From assembly GCA_014058105.1 (NCBI GenBank), contig JACGCM010000786.1:1240001-1304000 (forward strand): 64,000 nt of DNA, in the 5' to 3' direction. Both the position numbers and the translations under genes were made by a program. The DNA is from Kingdonia uniflora. Its lineage: Eukaryota; Streptophyta; Magnoliopsida; Ranunculales; Circaeasteraceae. Below, in pieces: positions 21,760 through 33,160 of this stretch; position 1 is the stretch's first letter, and every line of letters begins with the position of its first letter. The notes under the pieces are model-generated. The model saw only the letters and a program-made list of their open reading frames with translations, made no database searches and had not been told where the DNA came from.

Positions 21760-23518
21760 TTAATTACAAGAAAATCGAAAAAATAGTGTATCAGTATAAA
21801 TAGGATATCTGTATCAACTTAAATTAGAAAAATAAGATAAACTAAAATATAAGATGAGTTATATTACAACTTATATTAGAAAATGACATAATCCTGCCGT
21901 CCCCATTCTCGCTTTCTGTGTCTTTTCTTTTTTGTTTCCAATATCAAAAGTACTCTTAGAGATCTTAAGGGCGACTTTAGAACACATTTATTCACATTAA
22001 ACCAACAACAAGATACTTTCACCCTATAAATCCTCTTCTTGTTCTAACTTTAACGGATACTACACCAAATCAAAGTCTCGTCCTTAAGATGTCTTATAGT
22101 CCTACTCTGTACTTCACCATTTGTGGTTGGCTCATTTAATAGGATAGTGCTACTTCAGAATTCTATCTAATAAAGCTGAACGTGCAGGGAAAATTTATAA
22201 GAGAATAAGGGAAACCATAAATATCATATCTCAGTTAAAATTCAATTTCCAAACTTGCTTAGACAAGGGATATCTAATTCTCAGTTAAAGAATAAGAGAA
22301 AGATTTGTTAAGAGTATGTAGAGAGAAAAAACGAGAAAAATGAGTTTCAAGGGACCATTGATGGTGATTCAGACCAAGAATGATGTAGATGTAAAATGAG
22401 CCTCCAAAGCTATATAAGAGGGGTAAAAATGTAAACCAATAAAAATAAGACGGACAATCTAGGTGCACCCTTTGATTATATAGGTCCTCACGGTACATAG
22501 CATTCTGGCAATGACATGCAAAACAAGGAATATTAACGCCGAATGTTGTAGGCAAGATTTTTCGGTAACGGCATATGTAGGCTCCTCAGTTTGCATCAAG
22601 TGGTTGATGCCCAACCAGGAAACAAACCAATGAGAAACGTTTACATGTCCCACTACCTATGGTGCCCAATGAGGAAACAAACAAGTACCTCTCCACCTAT
22701 CGTACTATCGTACATAGTACCAGCCTAAATGGCTTTGGTAGAAGTTGGAATTAGTCCAAAGATTTGCCTCCCAACCATATTTATACAAAAAACAACTTGA
22801 AAGTTCTATTCTAAATTTTAATTGTTTGTACTTGTTCTTCTTGGTTCCTAAGCAACAACCAATATTCTAACTGATTTCATAGGAGCTTCCTCTTCAAATG
22901 GAGCGTCTAGAGTAGCAAAAACCAGCCAACATTCAACCTATTTCTCTCTAACTTTTCATTAGCCTCTCTTTCTAAACAATTTGTACCCTCTTAACTTCTT
23001 CATTGATTAGTTATGGAAATGCTTAGTGAGAATCAAACCAACTAAATAATAATAACCTCTACATTACCAAAAGGCTAAAACACCATATTTGCATCAAATT
23101 TTGATTTTTATCTGCCCAAATCATGCTATAATTTTAAGTGTGTTACACACGGTTGATACTTCAACTAGAGAAACACCGTAATTGACTTCGAGACCAGATA
23201 TACTATCCACGACAAAAGGCCGAGCCTTAAATTTGGGCCATTCCAAGTCCATTTAGCATCCTCACAACGGTCGGACTATTGCTATCATAAAACAATGATT
23301 ACATGTCTCAACTTTTTCCTTGTTAAGTATATCTACCTATTTGCATATTCTCTTCATTGCATCAATTTGGTCAACTTTAAAAGGAGAATTACTAATAACA
23401 CTTTTAATTCATTTGTTAACATGTGTACCGCATATTTTATAATAAATGTCAAAAATGGAAATTAGAAGTAGGCCCTATATTCTATGTATAAAGTTGATGA
23501 AATTAATTAACTTAAGAT
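21760..23518. other. Gene-free stretch (possible long intron of the NFD6/NOXY2-like gene)
   Basis: AT-rich sequence with no coding signal recognised on either strand. Small frames near 22274-22653 on the minus strand show no domain. Confidence 0.4.
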
Positions 23519-23718
23519 AAACAACAAGCCAAGGAGTGCAATCACACTAGAATTCCAGCCAATTGGCCGAGTTATTTGCTTGGAGTTATAGTAATTTTTC
23601 TTTCTCTTAGTACCTCCGAATATATCTATTACGTGGTTAACAACAAACCAAGGAGTGCAATCACACTAGAATTCCAACCAATTGGCCGAGTTATTTGCTT
23701 AGAGTTCTAGTATTTTTG
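23519..23718. repeat. Direct repeat of about 79 bp, 119 bp apart
   Basis: Copies at about 23520-23598 and 23639-23717 share CAAGGAGTGCAATCACACTA, GAATTCCA and CCAATTGGCCGAGTTATTTG with few differences. The spacing suggests an imperfect tandem duplication of a 119 bp unit, in which the second half of the unit after copy two has been lost or diverged. Confidence 0.75.
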
Positions 23719-24015
23719 AAATTTGTATTTCTGCTGCTTTTAACAGTTTGTGAATGATATGTGCATGTTTCGCTATTGTTCTATTATTGTACACCTGTAA
23801 GGGTGGGTCGTCTTAGGAATACCTATCCAGTTAGAATTTGTAATATGATTTTTGATCAGATTAAAAATCAAATTTCGAGGCGTAAGAGTATGAAACTTGT
23901 AAGATAAGTTATGAGTCATTTTTATGTTAACATAGATGGAACTGATGAGATACCTGGACAATGTTCAACTTCTATCAAAGTCATCAATGACTGATATTTC
24001 TCAGGCGTATACCAC

Positions 24016-24884
24016 TTAATATGTGTTATGTATGCATTTTTAGGTTCAAGGTGTGTTTTCTCAATAGGAAAGGAAAAAAAAATGTGGACAAACTTGTCAT
24101 TGTCTTTGTGTTCATAAGAAAATGTAAAAAGACAATTTTATTTTTCTTCATTCAGTTGAAAATAAATGGAAAAATGTCACTTTTACTTTCCATTGATTGA
24201 GAATTTGATTGTGGGCTTTCTCAATCCCTATAACAATCTACCTTATGATACATTTATCCTTTGAAATTTCAGAGATGTTCAAAGAATTGTTTCAGCTTTA
24301 GCCAGTCGAATTTCAATATTAGTCGACATGACTTCGTATTTGGTACTATCAGTAGTGACACAACTAAACCAAAAGCTATAAAATTATTTTAAACATTTTA
24401 GCACCATAAAGTATGACATAAGGTGATATATAATGATTAAAAACGATTGCATCAAGAGATAATGATAGATTGTGATGTTCAATACGTTTTTATTTCATTA
24501 ACTCATCCATTTCAAACCACCTGAAATTTCTCGGTGATGGTACCAAGTTCAAATCTCTATTCATTGGCCAAAGTTTTCACTCTAAATTGTCTTTCTTTAT
24601 GTTTCATCTCTTTTTTTTAGATTAGAAAACCTTTTCCTCGGGAGTTTTAAGTATAGGGATTGAGAAACACCACAATGGAAACCAAATTCCCAATCAATGA
24701 AAAAGACATTTTTCCATTTGTTTTCAACTGAATGAATGAAAAAAAAATTGTTTCTTAACCAACGGAAAGAAAATGAGAATTTTGTCTAGTGACACATCTT
24801 TTATTTCATATTCTACTGAGAAAACACACCCCAAACCTTAAAAAATGAATCCAAGAGCGAAAAAATGTATACATAACATATTAA
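24016..24884. mobile_element. Long terminal-inverted-repeat (foldback) element
   Basis: The left arm starts TTAATATGTGTTATGTATGC. The right arm, reversed, starts TTAATATGTTATGTATAC. Similarity continues inwards through GGTGTGTTTTCTCA (24050-24063 and its complement at 24816-24829) and through a block around CATTCAGTTGAAAA, so each arm is about 200-230 bases. The centre, about 24240-24655, is single-copy and has no transposase. Size is 869 bp. The right arm carries about 20 extra bases. It lies in the possible long intron of the NFD6/NOXY2-like gene. Confidence 0.75.
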
Positions 24885-25209
24885 TTGGCTGAGAAATATA
24901 GGATTTAGCCTAAAGAAAAACATGCCATTGAAATATAGCAATCATGTATCAAAACAACTTAAAATATGATTTTTCAGAGAAATTGAAGACGAGGCCAAAG
25001 AGAAGACAGGTGAAACCCAAAATACAAATTTTCTCTACGGTAAATGTGTTGATGGTCGTGTTCATAAGCCAAAAGTGAACCCCGAAGCTATAAGAACCAC
25101 AACCATAATGGCAACCATGAGATTAGAGGAAGTACCAATCTAGTTTATACCAAGGATGGAACAGCTACAGCTACAGCTATGCTCAATAATACCAAGGACT
25201 TTGTGGGTA

Positions 25210-25345
25210 ACCTGAAATAATATGATTCAGACCTCCTGGGGAACTTTATTGGTAGAAGGCTTGATTACAACTATGTCAAAGCTACAATGACTAGTGTGTG
25301 GAATACAAAAAGTACCTTTGAGGTGAAAATTACATGGTAGTAACT
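25210..25345 (+). pseudogene. LINE ORF1-like (DUF4283) fragment
   Basis: One plus frame reads DLLGNFIGRRLDYNYVKATM and TSVWNTKSTFEVKITW. This corresponds to the start of the DUF4283 domain of plant LINE first-ORF proteins (LVG-FLG-R-PY--VK--L---W---G-FE). It has stops on both sides and no attached reverse transcriptase. Confidence 0.5.
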
Positions 25346-25479
25346 AGTTTTTCTTACAATTTAGTAACATGGAGGATAGAGGGAAAGTGCTTGAGATGCG
25401 ACCCTCGCATATACAACTAATATACATTCATAATAAGGTCCTGAAGGCCTTGTATTGAAATAGAACGCAAAGATGAAAA

Positions 25480-25935
25480 GTCTATACCAATTTGGGTGAC
25501 TTTAAGAAACATATACTAACGTAAAATTTCAACGCGAAAGCAAAATTGAGAAGTTTTTTACGCTAATTTAGACCTAATTCAAAATTAGAGTTTCTTCTAA
25601 ACTATAACTAAAATTAAAACTAAACCGAAAACTTGAACTTAAACCTAAACAAACTAAATCTAATTTCTTAACTTCAACTTAAACAACCTAATAAAATAGA
25701 GAACCTAGCATCCCTTTTATAGAACACAAAGGGGTGGAAACCCTAATTATGAATAATCTAAAAACTGAGAAAAATATTATTTTAACCTTGTGTCGGTTAA
25801 TTAAGAACTCCCTAAAACCTAATAAGCATCTCTAGCAGAGAGGCTTAAAATAAAATAGCATAACTATAAATAACCTGTTGTTGACGGTGAGAACGACCAT
25901 TAGAGGGTAATTCACATCATATACAAACTTATATG
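25480..25935 (-). mobile_element. Copia-type LTR remnant
   Basis: On the minus strand it carries CTATAAAAGGGATGCTAGG as a TATA region and, at its downstream end, GCTTTCGCGTTGAAAT, a variant of the GCTTCCGC U5 box. A related copy lies at 27790-28075 in the same orientation, sharing CCCTTTTATAGAACA and GGTGGAAACCCTA on the plus strand. Ends are approximate. Confidence 0.5.
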
Positions 25936-25989
25936 TAGGATACAAATGGTATACAAACAATTGCCAGTGTGGTGAAAATTGAGTGATTT

Positions 25990-26918
25990 ATGATGGCATC
26001 ATCATCGAGTGGTGTTGAATCAAGATCGTTGAGGACTCCAAGAGATGAGAGCAACTCAATCGGAAATGCTTATTTGAATCCAACATGTAGGCCTAACAAT
26101 GGTAGTTCTTCGCCTCAATTACAGCATAAAGAAGCTTTGAGGGCTGATTTGAAGATGAAAGAGAAGCAATTGATGGCAGTGATATTAATGTTGGTTCAAA
26201 CTTGAAGGATTCTGATCAAATCAATTGGGACAAATCAAATTCTCTTGACATGAGAGTTCAATCTAACAGTAATGTGGAAGATTCAAATAAAAATCAACAT
26301 TCAAGCGTGGAGGATCAACAATTACAGCAAAGACCACTAATGGTATTCGAGGAAATGTGAGCTATGCTTCGACTGTCCAAGGAAACAACAAGCCTGACAC
26401 AATTCCTTGGACATTTCCTTGGACAGTCGAAGCATAGCTACTTTGTGAGGGTTGGTAAGGGTAATGCTAGATATGCCTCAAAGATTACAAGCAATTACTC
26501 TTCTAAACGGATTTTTAGACTTAGTATCATGAACCATCATTTAGTATGGAGAAGAGGAAATTTGTGGTTAAAGTTCAGGCATTGCTAAATGGAAGGATAC
26601 AATAATTGGCTACTTTGTGAGGTCAAGTTTACCTTTCCATATGGTTAGAAACAGGATAAGAACACTGTGGGGTGTGGAAGGACCTTTAAGTATGTCCATG
26701 CAGCATCAAGATTATAATTTCAAATTTGGTGCTCTTAAGGAAAGAGCTAAGGTCATTGAAGATGGTCATTGGCGTATTGGAGGGAAGTATTGGTTCAAAA
26801 ATGGGATCCGCTTAATATTATTGATGTGAGCAAAATTAAGACCATACCCATCTGGGTCAAAACTTGCTTTCTGGTTAGGCTGGTTTGATATGGAAGTAAA
26901 TGTTGATGCTCCTATACT
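25990..26918 (+). pseudogene. LINE ORF1 remnant with DUF4283 domain
   Basis: Several frames form one decayed protein: the start MMASSSSGVESRSLRTPRDE (25990-26205), then SYASTVQGNNKPDTIPW near 26360-26410, and the DUF4283 domain at about 26600-26830 (TIIGYFVRSSLPFHMVRNRI, YNFKFGALKERAKVIEDGHW). It continues in another frame as WDPLNIIDVSKIKTIPIWVK. This is the nucleic-acid-binding first protein of plant L1-type LINEs. A 26 bp perfect inverted duplication interrupts it at 26360-26439. A piece of its 5' region (CCAAGAGATGAGA...AATGCTTATTTGAAT) is repeated at about 27664-27706. Confidence 0.65.
26360..26439. repeat. Perfect 26 bp inverted repeat with 28 b loop
   Basis: Bases 26360-26385 are the exact reverse complement of 26414-26439. 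The loop is 26386-26413. The left arm is coding in the LINE frame (YASTVQG). The right arm is its inverted copy, so the structure arose by a local inverted duplication rather than from element ends. Confidence 0.9.
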
Positions 26919-27365
26919 TGTTTTGATGGATCACGTGGTCATTACGATGCCCACGTAGGCGATCATCTCTCCACTTCTCGGGACCTCTCTCTCTATTTTA
27001 GTTATTTTTATTTATTATATTTTAATTGCATTATAATTAGAAAAAGTCTCCTAATTAGAGTCTGGCTATAGTTTCTATTTGTGTTAGGCCTCTTCTTCTA
27101 TAAAAGAGAACCTAAGCTTAGTATTTTTTGGAGAGTTGGTTTGAGAAAAAAAAAGCTTAACCTTAGAGAGAGTGATATAGAGTTTGGGGTAAAACTCATA
27201 AACCATAGATCTTTTGGCATTTATTTTATGCGATTAAGAGTGATTTCGATTAATAACGAGTTTAGTTTAGTTCAATTGTGAGTGTGATTTAGCTTCCGCA
27301 ATTAGTTTCTATCATGTTTGTTCTCTTCATTCTGATTGGACATTTAATTGGAGATCTTTAAAGAC
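26919..27365 (+). mobile_element. Copia-type LTR remnant
   Basis: A TATA-like CTATAAAAGAGAACCTAAGC at about 27100 and the U5-like GTGATTTAGCTTCCGCAATT at about 27283-27302 are the features seen in the minus-oriented LTRs nearby, here on the plus strand. It follows the LINE ORF1 remnant directly. Ends are approximate. Confidence 0.5.
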
Positions 27366-27789
27366 CTATACAAAAATAGATAAATAAAAGAACAAGATGA
27401 AGAAGCTAACTTTCAAAGTTAGGAATAAATCCTCTAATAGAGCAGCCATCTTCATAGTTTCCCATTTTTCAAATTTTTGTCTTTGTTTCCTTGTTCTTTT
27501 CCCTTGGAGCTATCTATTATTCGTAAAGAAGACTCTTATGGATTTTCTTTTCTTTCTGGTAAATATTTTAGTGATATGATATGCCCGGTGGGGGTTTTAT
27601 GTTAAAGAAAAAAGATACTTCATACATCCCACCTTATGCTATTTACACCTATGCTATTTGAATCCAAGAGATGAGAACAAATCAATCGAAAATGCTTATT
27701 TGAATCACAACTTCCTCTTTACAAAAAAAAAATCTCCTCCTTATGTTATTTACACCTATGCTATTATCTTATGTTAAAGAAAAAATATA
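27366..27789. other. Repeat-scrambled stretch
   Basis: It contains a copy of the LINE ORF1 5' segment (about 27664-27706) flanked by two copies of ACACCTATGCTATT (27645-27658 and 27751-27764). TTATGTTAAAGAAAAAA blocks occur at about 27598 and 27770. No gene was recognised. Confidence 0.5.
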
Positions 27790-28075
27790 GTTCACGCATC
27801 TCTATGACGTGATTACTACGAACGCGGAAGCGAGATTCGTATGAATATCACGTTGTATTTGAGAGTTAGAGAAAACTAGGGTTTCAACTAAACAAATCAA
27901 CTGAGCACAAATAAATAGCATAGCTTCCCTTTTATAGAACATAAAGGAGGTGGAAACCCTAGCTAAGAATATTCTAGAAACTAACCTAAAAACAGGAACT
28001 GCTAATAACTCACATTGGTCCTCTCCAACAGAGCTTAAGCTTAAAGTATAAAATAAACATAAGTCTCACACGGTC
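27790..28075 (-). mobile_element. Copia-type LTR remnant
   Basis: It is related to 25480-25935: minus-strand TATA region CTATAAAAGGGAAGC, AGGGTTTCCACC and CGCTTCCGCGTTCG. It lies about 450 bases downstream of the compact NFD6/NOXY2-like stop codon, inside the possible long intron. Confidence 0.5.
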
Positions 28076-28522
28076 TTACACGGGTAGACGACGCTATGAG
28101 GGATGTGCCACATCACTCTCTTGAATGCCCTTTTCAAAACAAAAAATCTCTTAAATGCCATTCTTTTAGAAGGTACTTTTCTATTTTTTGCCTTGTCCGA
28201 CACCCCATATCTAGTTATCAGTGGCAGATATTTTGGACTACCTCTAAATGTCATCCGACTTATCATAAACCTGTTTAATGCGTTTATACCGATTGTCTAA
28301 CAACCTAACTTATTTAGTCGAAAAATGACTTCTAACAATTGTGACTGTTTTGACTACCTAACAAATTGAATCAATCTTCAATTATGACCAACTGTTCTAA
28401 TTAAAGCATAAATGGGCATATAATAGAACTACTAACATCATAGCAAATCTATCTATACTAATAACACTTAATAGGTAGAGAATAAAGTTGCTTACACATG
28501 AGCAAAAAAAGATTGGAGATAA
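28076..28522. other. 3' flank of the compact NFD6/NOXY2-like isoform
   Basis: Likely 3' untranslated sequence of the compact transcript, and intron of the long one. The small frames here are not gene-like. Confidence 0.4.
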
Positions 28523-28908
28523 TTAAACTCCTGGGTTTGCACGGTAAAGCATACCCTGAGACAAAGACCTTGCATTCCTCGCTCCGAGACACGACGTCAG
28601 ACGCGCCGACGAAATAGCATTGTGCAATGGAATGAAAGATTGGAGACACCCCAATTCACAAGGTCCCCTAAAACATTAAACCCAAACCAAAAACTCATCG
28701 AAAAAAATTCGAAAAAAATCTCAAACTTAAGATTTGTTATGTAGAAACAATATTGGGGTTTAAGGATTTACCTCGAGAATGTCGGAGGAGATGAGCGAGG
28801 GAGTTGGGTTGAAGAGAAGGGTTTGGTGTTGCTGAAACTGGGTTTGTTAATAGTGGATTTGAGATAGGTGAAAGATGGTTTTGAAATCGATCGAAATCGA
28901 GAAGCCAT
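28523..28908 (-). CDS. NFD6/NOXY2-like small mitochondrial or plastid protein, compact isoform
   Basis: Exons are 28908-28772 and 28667-28523, joined in phase (TTCTCGAG/GTAAAT donor, TTTTAG acceptor), giving 93 residues. The N-terminus MASRFRSISKPSFTYLKSTI is rich in Ser, Arg and Lys with no acid residues, as in an organelle-targeting peptide. The second exon reads ELGCLQSFIPLHNAISSARL, then TSCLG and SLSQGMLYRANPGV. LGCLQS-(L)PLH-A-SSARLTSCL is the core of the plant NFD6/NOXY2-like family (NUCLEAR FUSION DEFECTIVE 6, NONRESPONDING TO OXYLIPINS 2). The biochemical role is unclear. An internal donor at 28554-28553 could instead splice to 21758 and change the C-terminus to ELGLSVPR (91 residues). 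Confidence 0.8.
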
Positions 28909-29338
28909 GAGAGAAGGAGAAGGAGAAGGTTTTGGAGAAACAAAATTTTACTGTTGTTATTAGTATTGAAATCGAGAGAGAGAGATAGAGAGAATCAATA
29001 ATGTTACGATAGTTGAGAGAGAGATTTACAGAGAAAACGAATCAAGAACGTTGATGATGATAGTTTACCTGAAATGGGGAAAGTTGTTTTGAGAGACGAA
29101 GACCTTCAAATTATTAGAACTATTTGGAAACTGAAACCCTTCCGCGTGTTATTATCGTAATCAAGATTCAAAAAGAGCCTCACGTGTAAACCGAATTCGC
29201 GACGGGAAATAGTAGATATGCGCTTGTTCGCGTGCATTCGAAGTTGACCCATTTATCTCCCATCTCTTTAACGTGTACACTGAGGTCCTTTCTAGAATGC
29301 CTAGGGGAAATGAGAAAAAAGGAATATATTGTATTAAA
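28909..29338 (-). promoter_or_regulatory. 5' region and promoter of the NFD6/NOXY2-like gene
   Basis: This is the roughly 430 bases between the ATG at 28908 and the end of a large repeat element at 29339. On the minus strand it holds CT-rich runs at about 28970-29040, usual in plant 5' untranslated regions. No distinct TATA box stands out. The large element sets a limit on how long the native promoter can be. Confidence 0.4.
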
Positions 29339-32300
29339 TGTCACACCCCTAAAATTCATTTCTTAATAATCTATTAAGAGCACGAATTCTGAGGTATAAC
29401 GTCGGGCATCCAGAAGATGAACCCCAAAAGACAAGACGTAATACAATTTAAAACAAATCGTAAATGCATCTTCAACACTATGAAACTATGCAGCGAAAGA
29501 ATAATTTATAATTCGAAATGATCACTACACTGATAACTATAACTCCATAGCTAGCAAGTCCAGCTTGCTTCAACTCACAACCATCGCTACTACAACGATT
29601 CACCTGGAAAAAAAATATACGCAAAGCGTAATCAAACAACGCTCAACAAATACAAATATTCAAGGTCATAAGACCAAAATAATCATTGGAAAAAAAACGT
29701 GAATAACTCAACAGAATTATAGGAGAAGATCAGCCAAGCTACGAGTCAAAAAAAAAACGGTCTAGGTAAAACTAGAATCCTAGCAAGAGATTAGTTATCA
29801 TAAACTAAGTATAATTACTACAATCTAAGAGGTACGGTAGATATGGAAAGCGAACGAGGAAGTCAAGTATGCCGGGTCACTTTTAGTTCAGTGGGACCAC
29901 ACACTCTCGTACTCTTCTGTAATTAACAGAAATATATATCTTATTGTCTAGTCAGGGATTGGCAAATTATTTTTTATTGAGCCAGGAATTAGCGGGTAAC
30001 GCACCTGGTCAGGGTGTTCAATGAGTTTTAACCTACAAGTCTAAAGCCTGATTTATTTTTACTTTCAGGGATCTAAGTCCACGGGATGCTCGCGAAGCAT
30101 GCAGCCGATAAGTAAAAGGGAAATAATTTAGGTGCTTGCAACCCTTGAACACTGGCTATCAATAACTGAATCTTTTGTTTAGGGATCAAACCCAAAGACC
30201 GCAATAGCATAGCTCTACTGTATATATTAACCCGAAGTCGCTCAACAAAATGGAAATGATGAAGTTTGAATCCAATAAGAATTAAATGATATGTCTGCCC
30301 TTATCTAATCAGTATATGAGACTATATCAAATAACTTACCGCTCTTACAATCAAATGATCTACCTACCTTCACTTTAATGACAAGTAGGGACTCTATCAA
30401 ATGAAGTAAAACTCTAACATCCAATGATCTATCTGTCAATACGACTATATCGAAATGGAAGTCCTAAACCTAAAAATGAATATGCGTAGTGTACCACTAA
30501 CTTATGAGAACTCCTAGTTAGGATCAACTGTCACAAAAGACATACCGAAGAATTAGCTAAGCTGCTCTAGACCAAATGACTTGTCAATAATGTTTAATCT
30601 ATACATAAGGTCTACCTAGCCGTCTCAAACCTGAGATTACCAACCTCTCAGTATAAGATGAAATCACTAGGAGACTAACGGGGACGTCATTAGCGACTCT
30701 TAAAGCTTTTATTACTACTATAATATCTAGTGATAATCATTAAGCACGCTTGTTGATGTAAGGCCTTTAAATGATTAAACCCAAATACTTAGATGATTTT
30801 AATCTCATTAGGTTTAATTTTATTTATAGTTTTATTTGTTTCTATATTAAGTTTATATCTAAATAATATGATTATTCTAATATGGGAATCTTCTAGCTCT
30901 ATTATAAATAAGCATGTAATAGTTGAGAGATGCATTCAACCAATATCAATAAAATTTATCTATTTATTATTTTTTCCTTACAATCTCTTTTATTTTCTAG
31001 ATTCAAATCGCTTCCACCAACATGAAACTATACAACACCACCACACTCACTAAAATAATTAGTAACATATTTGGGCTTAAATCATTTAAAGGCCCTACAT
31101 CACTTGTACAACCATATTTCCAAAAACACAAACCACTTGACAAAAATATTAAAAAAAACCCAGCTCCAATTAATCTTAATCCATGCTACCTGGATGCATC
31201 TAAACCATGTTGTTTTATAGGATACTCATATCAAAGATATATATTGAAATTGCCTCAAACCAAACAAACACCGATAAGCTACTTACTGAACTATACAATC
31301 TTAAGGTAAAGTTTAGTCCAAACACTCCATCCAATAATGATATCAGCCATACCAAAATGTGTCAAGCTCACTCTAAGAGTAGATTACTTTATAAGTCTCT
31401 ATAAGATAACCAACCCTCGATATAAATACATGACAATAACACCATATACATACATCTTTCTAAGCATTTACACATTCATGAGTTAACCTAAATACAAGCT
31501 TAATCAGGTAGAATACAAATGAGTCAAGAATAAGCGATGTCCAAAGAATGACCTAAAACATAACTAATCAAGATTATCATAAATACCAACTTCCCATAAT
31601 ACCTAGTTTGTATACCTAGAATACAACCTAAAGTAGTTTCTTTATACTTCCAATGCCCAAGTGAGCCTCTAACCAAAATTATAATCAGACTATAAGAATA
31701 TTAAGATATTAATTAATCTATTAAGAATCAAAACCTAACTCGGAAAGATCAACAGTTATATACCTAAAGAAATATTATGAAATAAATCACTAGAGGATAC
31801 ATGCTTCGTATACAATATAGAGGTGTGTAATGCAAATTGATGTGATGATAAGAACGACAACTAAGAGGATAATAAACCAATGATAGATTACTATCTAGAG
31901 CATGTTTTATACAGTGAAGATTATAACATACTTGAATACTGTGATTTACTCATATCATGTCAATGCAAATGATCTCAGATAAACGCACTTGCCTTATCTA
32001 GAAATCAGAGAAGAAGAATGGCAGCCTAAGAACATCAATTACTCCTTCAACATCTGCTTACCAAGATGAATCACAACAAGCACCTCTCCTAGACCAATTA
32101 AGCAAGCACAACAAAAGGGAACAACCACATTACTGTCACACCAATCCACAACACCCTTTTTTGAATATATCTTCTCTATGATGTCAGTAAAAGAAGGGGA
32201 AGCATAACACCATTTATAGATGATGTAAGGGTTATTGCGACCAAGTATAAGAAGAGAAAAAATATGGGTTTTTACACCAAGAAGATGGGTGTTAGAAGCA

Positions 32301-32692
32301 GTTTATACTGATCATATTTTTTTGAAGAGAAGTTAGGGGTTTAGTGGTTGGTTATTGGGAAGAAGTAAAGGGGCAAAGCGAGGGGTTTTAGTTGATGTAT
32401 TATAGGAGCAAGAAAAGGGGTTTAGTTTAATTCTTCTTCTAATTTTCAGGGGGGGGAATAACACCTGGACTGAGCAGGTATTGGGGAGGCGTTTAACCCA
32501 ATAGCGGTGATGGTTTCACCAATGGTTTAGTCCCATGTGGCTTAAGATCTTGCCAGGTGTATGGTCCTTATGTTAAGATCTTACTTTACATGTCACCGGT
32601 TCATTTTCTTATGAATAAAAATCTTATACTGCTAAAGATACGCAGTGGTTAAGTCAGGATAATATCGATGTGCGCGGAGTGGGGCCGTGACA
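29339..32692. mobile_element. Large TGTCAC...GTGACA-ended repeat element, probable long LTR or LARD
   Basis: It begins TGTCACACCCC and ends GGGGCCGTGACA, so the ends are TG/CA and form a short inverted repeat as in LTRs. The 3.35 kb inside is AT-rich with no gag, pol or transposase motifs. The first 300 bases, read on the minus strand, resemble the ends of non-coding LTR sequences common in plants. No matching 5 bp target duplication was found (TTAAA left, GTACC right). A non-autonomous DNA element is possible. Confidence 0.4.
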
Positions 32693-32715
32693 GTACCACC
32701 TGTATTACATATGTG

Positions 32716-33160
32716 TTTTTGTTAACGACTCTTTGTTTACTATAGCTAATATACATAAAGCAGGGGTTATTAGGGAAATTCATAAGGCTTACAATTTAAT
32801 TTTAAGTCAACAGGTCAATTGTCAAAAATTTGGAGTTTTCATAAGCCCTAATATCCCAGGGAGATTAGATCATATTGTTAAAAGGGTGTTGGGTATCCAA
32901 AGGGCCAATATTACTTATAAATATCTTAGACCTACTCTTTTTCTTTCCAAATACAGGAAACTAGATTATGGTTATGTTACCACTAGAGTTAAAAGCAAAC
33001 TTTAAAGTTGAAAAGATCAATGTCTTAGTCAGGTAGCTAAAACAACACTTATTAAAAATGTTTCTTAAGCTCTTCTAGTATACCAGATGTTCAGTGCTTT
33101 ACTTCTCCAATCTATTCTCACCTCTTTAAATGCTTTGAATATGGATTTTTGGTGAGGTAC
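32716..33160 (+). pseudogene. LINE reverse transcriptase, part 1
   Basis: The frame 32733-33005 reads SLFTIANIHKAGVIREIHKA, LSQQVNCQKFGVFISPNIPG and VLGIQRANITYKYLRPTLF, then ALNMDFW after stops. This is the end of a plant LINE reverse transcriptase, from the FADDS block (here FVNDS, with the first catalytic Asp changed to Asn) through the thumb. It is 5' truncated and interrupted at about 33160 by an LTR insertion. Confidence 0.8.
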
